Below are positions 58,901 to 64,000 of a DNA stretch of 64,000 bases, piece after piece. Below the pieces are notes generated by a model, which saw only the letters and a list, made by a program, of their open reading frames with translations, made no database searches and was not told the DNA's origin. Made by a program: the position numbers and the translations under genes. How positions within the stretch are numbered: the stretch's first letter is position 1; the number at the start of each line of letters is the position of its first letter. The stretch comes from Stomoxys calcitrans (taxonomy: Eukaryota > Arthropoda > Insecta > Diptera > Muscidae), in NCBI RefSeq assembly GCF_963082655.1, contig NC_081555.1, forward strand, positions 93,636,914 to 93,700,913, given 5' to 3'.

Positions 58901-61900
58901 ATTGGCCCCATTCATTCGTGCACTGGTCTCTTTATGGGTATCACCATTTGCATTGGAATCTTCAGCACCTACTTTCATAAAGACCTCTTCCAGAGATGTT
59001 ATGCCCACACCATAGCCATTGAGTTTCAAATTATCCGATTCGCGTTCCAAGTCACTAAACATTTCCTCAAACAGATGTGAATAGGTATCGGGTAACTGAT
59101 AGCTCAACTCGGCGCCGATATCAGCTTCAGGTTGTATATTGGGCACATATTTCCGCAAAAGAGCTGTCAGTTCTTCGGCCTTGCAGCCATCACGTTTGAC
59201 ACAGATCTAAAGTAGGAATAGATACAAAAAGGATAAAAGATGTCAAATTGGGAGATCGGTTTATATGGGAGTTATATCATGTTAAAGAAGTTGGAATTCA
59301 TAGCAGAACACTTTGTGCAAACACTTTCAGCCAAATCGGACAAAAATTGCGGCTTGTAAGGGCTCAAGAAGTCAAATTGGGAGATCGGTCTATATGGGAG
59401 CTATATCAGGTTAAACACCGATTTGGACCGAACGTTTGCAAAGTTCAAGAGACAAATTGGGAGATCGATTTCTATGGGAGCTATATTTTAATCTGAACCG
59501 ATATGGCCCATTTTCAATCCCCAACGACCTACATCAATATAGTCCGATCTGAAACATATTTGGGTCAGATGTTGGGAAGCCTTAAACTCACTACTCAAAT
59601 TTCAGCGAAATCGAATAAAAAATAAAGCCTTTATGGACTTTAGATCCTTTATCGGCAGTTCGGTCTATATAGCAGCTATATCCAAATATGGTTGGATTTG
59701 GCCCGTTCAAGAACTTAACCAGAGTGCATCAAAAAGACATATTTGTGATTAATTTCAGCTCAATATCTCAATGAACAGACGGGCGGATAGACGGACAGAC
59801 ACAGGGACATCGTTAAATCGTCTTAGAATTTTCCGACGATCCGAAATTTATATACTTTGTAACGGAATGACTAAATGAATATACCCCCTATCCGATTTGA
59901 GCCAAATCGGATAAGAATTGCCCTCTAGTGTCTCAAGAAGTCCAGATCGAAGATCGGTTTATATGGCAGCTATATCAGGTTATGGACCAATTTAAATCAT
60001 ATTTGGCACAGTTGTTGGAAGTCTTAACAAAACACTTCATGCTAAATTTCAGCCAAACCGGATAAGAATTGCGCCCTCTAATGGCTCAAGAAGTCAAGAT
60101 CCAAGATCGGTTTATGTGGCAGTTATATCTAAATATGGACCAATATGGCCCATTAACAATCCCAACCGACCTACACTTATTGGAGGTATTTGTGCAAAAT
60201 TTCAAACGGCTAGCTTTACTCCTTTGAAAGTTAGCGTGCTTTCGACAGGCAGACAGGCGGACGGACGAACATGGCCAGATCGACTTAAAATGTCATGACG
60301 ATCAAAAATATATTTACTTTGTGGGCTCTTAGACGAATATTTCGAGGAGTTACAAACAGAATGACTAATACCACCTTTCTAAATTTTCCCAACTCACCAA
60401 TTTGTATCCAGATCCATATTTTTTCTTCAAAAAGAACGAAGTGCCATGACATTTCAATTCACCATCACACATAATGGCAATACGATCACCCAAGACATCA
60501 GCTTCATCCATGAAATGTGTGGTCAATAGCACGGTGCGTCCAGCCTTCTCAGCTTGCAATAAATCCCACAATTGACGACGAGCCGAGGGATCCATGCCAG
60601 AGCTGGGTTCATCACACATTACCACCTTGGTATTTCCGGTGAGAGCACAACAGACCGATAGTTTTCTCTTCATACCACCCGATAGTTTGCTTGAGGCCAC
60701 ATTGGCTTTATCCTCCAATTCGATCATTCGTATGTACTTGTTAACCTCTTGCGTTATGGCATCACCCTTGAGACCTTTCAGACGACTGAAGAAGATCAAG
60801 TGATCGGCCACGGTCAAATCATCGAATAGAACATTGTGTTGCGGACAAAGACCCAAAGACATGCGGGCACCTTCGATATTTGTGCGAATGTCGCTGCCAT
60901 TGAGTATAGCCGTACCGGATGTGGGAGGGAACATACCCGTCAGCATGGATATGGTGGTAGTCTTGCCGGCACCATTGTGCCCCAGCAGCACTGTTATTTC
61001 GCCTTCATACATATTGACCGATAGACCCTTCACAGCATGTTTGTCACCAAAACGTTTCTTTAGGTTTCTCACTTGCAGACCGATGTGTTTGCCGGCTGGC
61101 TCTGGTTCAAATGCATCGGGGTTGCGACGCTCTATATGCTCTTGGGGCATATCTTCGACACCTATATAATCATTTTCACCGCACCAAAATTTGCGACTGA
61201 ATATGAAATTCCATTTGCGTGGCACACCATAATCGCCGGGGAATATTTGCTCTACATACAGACACACCAAGATGTATATGACGCATGATGCTAACATCAT
61301 GATGATGACATAGCCCACAGTCAGATCATCGTCTATATTCACGGGGGTAAAAAGATTACTCCACTGCAATCCCTCTCCCGTGCCCTCGAACAACATGATA
61401 ATATTTAGACCAAGACCCATGGCGGTGTTCGATATGAGACACCAACCCATTTTGGTGCCCAAACTCAATTCATCATAGGTTTGGTACATGAAGGAGTAGG
61501 GCATGTATGCAATGAACCATACCAAGCCGGTAACAGCGGCCGCAGTGCTGGCCTTCGAGAAGAAAGTGGCCATCATGAAACAGAAACAAATGCTGGTTAT
61601 CATATAGACCAACATGAAAAAGAGCAAGGCTGACCAATCGGCAAATGTGAAAACAGCAACATCGTGCGACCATCGAATCTGGAAGAAAAACGTTAGAAGG
61701 GTCCCTTGGAAGCTTAAATAAGAACTTGTTTTTTTACCTTCATAATTATGGTGATTAGAATAGCCGAAACCGCCAACATGATGAAGTTTTTACAAAACCA
61801 TGCAGTCCAATGTATCCAATTGTCCAAACCCATGATTTTCATAACTTCCTTCAATTGTTTCTCCTTTTCGGCAGTGATGTACTGAAATCAAATACAAATT

Positions 61901-62536
61901 GTCAAACAAACAGCCATAATCTCTGAATATTTTTGTAAACCACTCACCCGCACTATATTCGAGCAGGGATAGATGAAACTTAACAAAACAATTAGGGGCA
62001 CAAAACTTGCCATACCCTCTAGCAGTGGATCGTAAATGTATTCTGGATAGGGAAAACGTTGCATATCCACCAGGGGCAAGTCAGTGCGATTTGATACTAG
62101 TTTTGTATAGGCCATGGAAATTGCATTCTGAACGGGTAGAAAACTTTCGCGTAAATAACCCACCGGCAAACCACCATCCTGAGCCGAGGGGTTACGTGGC
62201 CCCGTCAAATCCAGGGGTAAAAATAGCTTCATTGTCAACCATGTTAAGGCAAGATTCGAAGTCCATGTTCTCAGCTCACTGGGGTAACGCAAAGAGTATG
62301 CTAGTTTTGTGGGATACTCATCCAGATTGTAGAAGTCATCGTCAAATTGTACACCGACCAAATGATTGTCAGAGATCATAGCGAATTCCAAGGCGGCTGC
62401 ATCATTTTTTTCTATGCACTGTAAATCTAATTTTTGTGCAGCCTCACAGGCGATATTTCTTATGAACGGATTGTTCGGTGAATAGAGAAGATTGTACTTG
62501 ACGGGCTTTACAAATTCCATAATGGACATTTGATAC
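42800..62536 (-). CDS. Gene B: canonical ABCA3-like lipid transporter, 5' partial (13 exons, 1624 codons visible)
   Basis: Complement of 42800-42995, 43401-43511, 43597-44250, 46721-46897, 47021-47171, 47262-47486, 55726-55851, 55943-56289, 58263-58797, 58867-59206, 60398-61678, 61738-61881, 61948-62536, with phases consistent throughout and GT/AG ends. It is a full-size ABCA protein: first loop, TM2-6, NBD1, TM7, second loop, TM8-12, NBD2. NBD1: [49 protein letters not shown]2: [46 protein letters not shown]. All catalytic residues are present. ABCA3-type proteins export phospholipids/sterols at plasma or lysosome-related membranes. The TM1 exon and start codon are beyond 64000. From memory the Drosophila counterpart would be CG1718; this was not checked. 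Confidence 0.93.
43061..43381. mobile_element. MITE with 13-bp perfect terminal inverted repeats
   Basis: 'aaggtggtctcat' at 43061-43073 and its exact complement 'atgagaccacctt' at 43369-43381 bound a 321-bp non-coding element filling most of the 405-nt intron between the last two exons of the main gene B model. Inside, an 'acaggtaaaatgagagaaag' block is repeated (near 43166 and 43202). No clear target duplication; superfamily unknown. Confidence 0.7.
43401..43511 (-). CDS. Gene B exon: linker after NBD2 core
   Basis: Phases 2/2; encodes [32 protein letters not shown] in two parts across the exon. The intron before it (43512-43596) has a 13-base T tract and is absent in gene A. Confidence 0.85.
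43597..44250 (-). CDS. Gene B exon: NBD2 core
   Basis: Encodes [21 protein letters not shown]-loop [11 protein letters not shown], signature [10 protein letters not shown], Walker [14 protein letters not shown]-loop and switch [12 protein letters not shown]. Intact catalytic set. Confidence 0.93.
44379..45125 (-). mobile_element. Tandem array of three Jockey-type LINE 3' ends separated by a 22-bp repeated flank
   Basis: The 22-bp sequence starting 'gagcgaggttaactat' is found at 44379-44400, 44612-44633, 44856-44877 and 45104-45125, nearly identical. Between each pair is one ~210-225-bp Jockey 3' end (minus strand: [15 protein letters not shown] frame, then an ACAACAACA tail). The flank looks like a target-site duplication. 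Confidence 0.78.
45126..45400 (-). mobile_element. Further Jockey 3'-end copy and tail fragments
   Basis: 'gttattgttgctgttgttgt' tail, a short piece 'gtggagatggcgatcctcgt', then another worn copy of the same 3' end (45200-45370) and a second GTTGTT tail near 45387-45396. Confidence 0.6.
45401..46140 (-). mobile_element. Jockey-type ORF2 fragment joined to a GC-rich repeat
   Basis: 46007-45720 on the minus strand encodes Jockey endonuclease-to-RT linker sequence ([40 protein letters not shown]). 45400-45725 is a GC-rich repeat ('ggccggtc'-poor, with 'gacgcgccgggtagctcgca' and 'tttggaccggaacg'-type reverse complement) also seen at 63100-63407, 56565-56690 and in the 5' part of the LINE at 24251. 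Confidence 0.65.
46141..46496. other. Intron sequence, remnants only
   Basis: Probably a worn LINE (46141-46330, continuing the Jockey piece) and a short mini-me phrase (46348-46405). No gene. Confidence 0.35.
46501..46618. mobile_element. Palindromic MITE-like element flanked by TTAA
   Basis: Left arm 'aaccccgtttacattgctct' at 46501 and right arm complement 'accccgtttacactgctca' ending at 46618 pair over ~35 bp. TTAA stands at 46497-46500 and 46619-46622, the target used by piggyBac-type elements. No coding. Confidence 0.6.
46721..46897 (-). CDS. Gene B exon: cytosolic lead-in to NBD2
   Basis: Encodes [20 protein letters not shown] and [20 protein letters not shown]. Phases 2 in, 2 out; matches gene A exon 8. 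Confidence 0.88.
46921..46993. repeat. Microsatellites (TA)n and (TC)n
   Basis: (AT)n at 46921-46938 and (TC)n at 46970-46993 within the 123-nt intron 46898-47020. Confidence 0.85.
47021..47171 (-). CDS. Gene B exon: last TM helix
   Basis: Encodes [20 protein letters not shown] and the helix [14 protein letters not shown], then the basic stretch YKWKQRNL. Phases 1 in, 2 out, as in gene A exon 7. Confidence 0.87.
47262..47486 (-). CDS. Gene B exon: TM10-TM11 segment
   Basis: Encodes [39 protein letters not shown] and a Cys-rich end (PKCC). The intron upstream is 8.2 kb and lies inside what is a single exon in gene A. Confidence 0.88.
47560..48940 (+). mobile_element. Helitron-like element, antisense to gene B, with nested SINE
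   Basis: 5' part 'gaatttgtgtttgtttgttt' and 'gactcaaaaacggctgaact'; interior units of ~170 bp in direct repeat (47712-47884 and 47885-48056) plus further monomers; 3' end 'gcacagcggagtgggccggg' then 'ctcagctat' at ~48940 (CTAG is changed to CTAT). A reversed SINE sits at 48551-48867. Confidence 0.65.
48551..48867 (-). mobile_element. tRNA-derived SINE, single full-length-looking copy
   Basis: On the minus strand: head GCCACCG at 48867, A box TAGCGCAGAGT (48860-48850), B box GGTTCGAATCC (48817-48807), a ~250-bp body and an A/T-rich end near 48551. Same family as 8532-9135, with a better A box. Confidence 0.8.
48945..49180. mobile_element. Tc1/mariner-type MITE, 236 bp
   Basis: Terminal inverted repeats 'ttgggttgcccaaaaagtaa' and complement 'attactttttgggcaaccca' (over 30 bp), flanked by TA at 48943-48944 and 49181-49182. 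No transposase. It lies just after the Helitron 3' end. Confidence 0.8.
49190..49618 (-). repeat. mini-me-type element, part 1 (interrupted by a LINE)
   Basis: Reversed end 'aaataaaagtgtgctaagtt', hairpin worn ('ttcggacgagccaaa'), two to three monomers, broken at 'ttcagcta' (49611-49618) and continued at 53385. Confidence 0.65.
49619..53384 (-). mobile_element. LOA-type LINE, the most complete copy (3.8 kb, inactive)
   Basis: Flanked by 'ttcagcta' (49611-49618 and 53385-53392). 3' tail 'ggttagattaggttaggttt' at 49619. Minus-strand order: ORF1-end-like Ser/Thr-rich frame (53285-52881), endonuclease start ([25 protein letters not shown]), endonuclease core ([13 protein letters not shown] at ~52530), RT entry ([20 protein letters not shown]), RT end ([39 protein letters not shown]), RNase H, and a C-terminal knuckle ([20 protein letters not shown] at ~49890). 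Frameshifts break each domain. It lies in the sense direction within the 8.2-kb intron of gene B. Confidence 0.8.
53385..53817 (-). repeat. mini-me-type element, part 2
   Basis: Continues the monomers, then 'caagtggctagctttacgcg', 'caagaatatatgtatac' and the start block '(t)acccccatcccatggtggtg' ending 'gggtataaaag' at 53817. Confidence 0.65.
53915..55422 (+). repeat. DINE-type element with ~6 monomers, near complete
   Basis: Start 'tttttatacccaccaccgaa', 'gtccgtccttctgtc', an array of ~152-bp monomers from ~54150 to 55120, hairpin 'ttcggcccggcccaa' and 'cgcctttttacttgttt'. Same subfamily as 20000-21364. Confidence 0.72.
55430..55690. repeat. AT-rich tandem repeat, ~30-35 bp unit
   Basis: Repeats of a unit like 'agaaatgaaattttgacaaa(a)ttttc', about seven to eight variable copies, beginning 36 bp into the 8.2-kb intron from the gene B donor at 55725. 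Confidence 0.7.
55726..55851 (-). CDS. Gene B exon: TM9-TM10
   Basis: 126 nt; encodes [20 protein letters not shown] and [20 protein letters not shown]. Phases 1 in and 1 out. Donor GTAAGT at 55725-55720. Confidence 0.88.
55943..56289 (-). CDS. Gene B exon: end of second loop, TM8
   Basis: 347 nt, same length and phases as gene A exon 5. Encodes [20 protein letters not shown] ... [20 protein letters not shown] and [20 protein letters not shown]. Confidence 0.9.
56290..56764. other. Intron sequence with a fragment of the GC-rich repeat
   Basis: 56290-56564 shows nothing recognisable. 56565-56690 ('gagctaccgggtacgtcata', 'gagaatctcagtaagaggcc') is a worn piece of the GC-rich repeat at 63100-63407. 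Confidence 0.4.
56765..57955. repeat. Patchwork of mini-me monomers in both orientations
   Basis: 56790-57000 plus orientation, ~57010-57500 reversed, ~57505-57955 plus again. A local palindrome sits at the first switch ('accgattcgg' near 57028 with 'ccgaatcggc' before it). Two recombined or nested elements are likely. Confidence 0.55.
57956..58262. other. Intron sequence, nothing recognised
   Basis: Unique-looking, ends at the GTAAGT donor of the next gene B exon (58262-58257 on the minus strand). Confidence 0.5.
58263..58797 (-). CDS. Gene B exon: TM7 and second extracytosolic loop
   Basis: Encodes [22 protein letters not shown]7 ([20 protein letters not shown]) and the loop ending LVHNAIVK. 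Matches the second half of gene A exon 4 (NLLHNAILR). Confidence 0.9.
58867..59206 (-). CDS. Gene B exon: linker after NBD1
   Basis: Encodes [34 protein letters not shown] text and [20 protein letters not shown], the conserved ABCA regulatory segment. Phase 0 in, 1 out. Confidence 0.88.
59230..60390 (-). repeat. mini-me-type fragments filling the intron after NBD1
   Basis: 59230-59520 reversed monomers, 59530-59880 another type ending in reversed GTCY (59781-59800), 59885-60385 a third with reversed GTCY (60246-60266) and 'tcaaaaatatatttac'. They fill nearly all of the 1191-nt intron. Confidence 0.6.
60398..61678 (-). CDS. Gene B exon: TM3-TM6 and NBD1
   Basis: 427 codons, phase 0 both ends. 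[38 protein letters not shown], Walker [70 protein letters not shown]. All canonical. Confidence 0.94.
61738..61881 (-). CDS. Gene B exon: TM2-TM3 hinge
   Basis: 144 nt, phase 0/0; [20 protein letters not shown] then [13 protein letters not shown]. Same size and phase as gene A exon 2. Confidence 0.92.
61948..62536 (-). CDS. Gene B exon: first extracytosolic loop (first visible exon)
   Basis: It begins with the last base of a split codon after acceptor '...ccgttgtag'; encodes [20 protein letters not shown] to [19 protein letters not shown] (TM2). The upstream exon with the initiator Met and TM1 is not in the window. Confidence 0.92.
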
Positions 62537-63099
62537 CTACAACGGAGGAGAAGAGAGAGAGAAAGAAAAGAAAGAAATTTGTCAATCAGTTGATATAACT
62601 TGCGACACATTGTTAGAGTAATACTGACTACACCTAGATGCACATGCCACAAATTACAATGATTACAAAAATTTAATGTTTTATTTAATTAATGTTCATG
62701 ATTTTGATGGCAAATTGTTATTATGTTAGTGTTCTGGTTCCCAATGAAATTTTTAATTGTAATAACCAAAATCCTTTCAACTTTTAATTGATATTATTGT
62801 GAAAGAAATCGTGGTTTGCCAATAACCGTTCGTTTAGTTTTAAAATTAAATTCAAAATATTATGACCAAGGCGTGGTTAATAAGGTGGCCGCATCGGCGA
62901 ATTGCTACAACAAAGCATATTTTTTTGGAACTGGAAGAAAATGTGATTCGCCCTGACATTTTAAATTTTCGGCAAATTTGCTTCGACCAATCAGAGCAAG
63001 AAGAGAGAAGTTTATTAATTTTAAATGTTCAAAATTCCAATAAGCTCCAGAGGCTTTACCCACAAAACTGGCTGGAACATTAAGGTACGATCTGTGTAG
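62537..63099. other. First visible intron of gene B, unique part
   Basis: It starts with a purine-rich strand (the polypyrimidine tract of the acceptor on the minus strand, 62540-62575). No gene; the 73-codon plus frame at 62862-63083 has no family signature. Confidence 0.5.
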
Positions 63100-63407
63100 T
63101 GTTCATTGCTGTCACGAAAAGCTGCGCTGCGAGCTACCGGGCGCGTCCACAGGTTGCAGATAGTGGAATGCTCCATACGGAGTTGCTGCAACGGCAGTCG
63201 TGGACAATCAGCGGTATTGAGAGGAGAGGCCTCAGTGAGAGGCCGGACGGCACCGACTCTTGCACAAATACCGAGTGCCTATGATGTTCGATATGACAAG
63301 GCGAGCAATTGGTGCCATTAAATAACCAATAGCCACCCTGGTTTGGCGGCGATCGGTCCTTTGGACCGGAACGAGTTTGCCCACCTGCAGAAGCCTGATG
63401 GCCCTAC
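63100..63407 (+). repeat. GC-rich ~310-bp interspersed repeat
   Basis: 'gctgcgagctaccgggcgcg', 'tccacaggttgcagatagtg', 'gagaggccggacggcaccga', 'acaaggcgagcaattggtgc', 'tcctttggaccggaacgagt'. Related copies: 45400-45725 (reversed), 24320-24460 and 24530-24790 (within LINE 5' part), 56565-56690. Could be a SINE or a LINE 5' leader; no clear Pol III boxes. Confidence 0.55.
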
Positions 63408-64000
63408 CACCACAAACTATTCCAAATTTTGGCAAAATCGGACAATATGCGCCTTCTATGGACACAAAACCTTAAATCGAGAGATCGTTCTATGTGGCAG
63501 CTATATCCAAATCTGAACCGATCTGGGCCAAATTGAAAAAGAATATCGAAGACCCTTAACATAACTCACTGTCCCAAATTTCGGCGACATCGGACAATAA
63601 ATGCGCCTTTTATGGGTCCAAGACCTTAAATCGAGAGATTGGTTTATATTGGCAGCTGCATCCAAATTTGGACCGATCTGAGCCAAATTGCAGAAAGATG
63701 TCGAGGGGCCTAACACAACTTACTGTCCCAAATTTCGGCGACATTGGAAAATAAGTGCATCTTTTATGGACCCAAAACCTTAAATCGAGAGATCGGTCTA
63801 TATATGGCAGCTATATTCAAATCTGGATCGATCTGGGTCAAATTGAAGAAGAATGTTGATGGCCCTAACACAACAAACTGTTCCAAATTTTGGCAAAATC
63901 GGACAATATGCGCCTTTTATGGGTGCAAGACCTAAAATTGAGAGATCGGTGTATATGGCAGCTATGTCCAAATCTGGACCGATCTGAGCCAAATTGACAA
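63408..64000 (-). repeat. DINE-type monomer array, reversed, continuing past the edge
   Basis: Four ~152-bp monomers ('accttaaatcgagagatcg' near 63470, 63627, 63779, 63930), as in 5376-7297. No element end inside the window. Confidence 0.7.

Noticed and set aside
62862..63083. 73-codon plus-strand frame
   Set aside because: No family signature, lies in a gene B intron and partly approaches a repeat; chance frame is the simpler explanation.

Overview
Eukaryotic, AT-rich, repeat-dense DNA that fits a calyptrate fly, most likely a muscid such as Stomoxys or Musca. The reasons are the fly-type short introns (46-65 nt), non-LTR retrotransposons of R1/LOA, Jockey and RTE-like types, and very many repeats of the dipteran mini-me/DINE-1 kind (a 'tataccc' start, a GTCY microsatellite, a GGCC-rich hairpin end and ~152-bp central monomers). 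The species call is inference. No prokaryotic, CRISPR or viral feature was seen.

The window holds two host genes, both full-size ABC transporters of subfamily A, facing each other tail to tail. Gene A (+ strand, 7416-29218) can be assembled from 10 exons into one open frame of 1757 codons. Every junction has GT/AG ends and the phases agree. Its two ATP-binding cassettes are badly degenerate: NBD1 keeps only Walker A, and NBD2 has lost the Walker A lysine, the Walker B acidic pair, the Q-loop glutamine and the switch histidine. Gene B (- strand, 62536 down to 42800 or 37099) is a canonical ABCA3-like transporter with all motifs intact. Thirteen exons (1624 codons) lie inside the window; the N-terminal exon with TM1 is beyond the right edge. 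A likely further 3' exon at 37099-37141 would replace its last residue with a cysteine-rich tail. The genes share seven intron positions with the same phase, and gene B has three introns that gene A lacks, so they are old duplicates.

Layout: 1-7300 is the start of a probable LINE ORF1 at the edge, then repeats, a decayed R1/LOA-type LINE and a reversed mini-me-type array that ends about 120 bp before gene A. In 7416-29218 the three large introns of gene A (4.6, 5.9 and 5.7 kb) are filled with SINE, LINE, Helitron and mini-me-type copies, while the other six are tiny. In 29.3-36.1 kb lie the 3' flank of gene A, a reversed second copy of the RTE-like LINE, and a Helitron with ~130-bp monomers. 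In 36.1-62.5 kb lies gene B, its probable 3'UTR and TE-filled introns (up to 8.2 kb), including nested insertions with visible target-site duplications. In 62.5-64.0 kb lies its first intron with more repeats.

The likely job of gene B is ATP-driven lipid movement across a membrane. Gene A keeps the fold and frame but probably cannot hydrolyse ATP normally, so it is either a conserved pseudo-transporter or a very young pseudogene.
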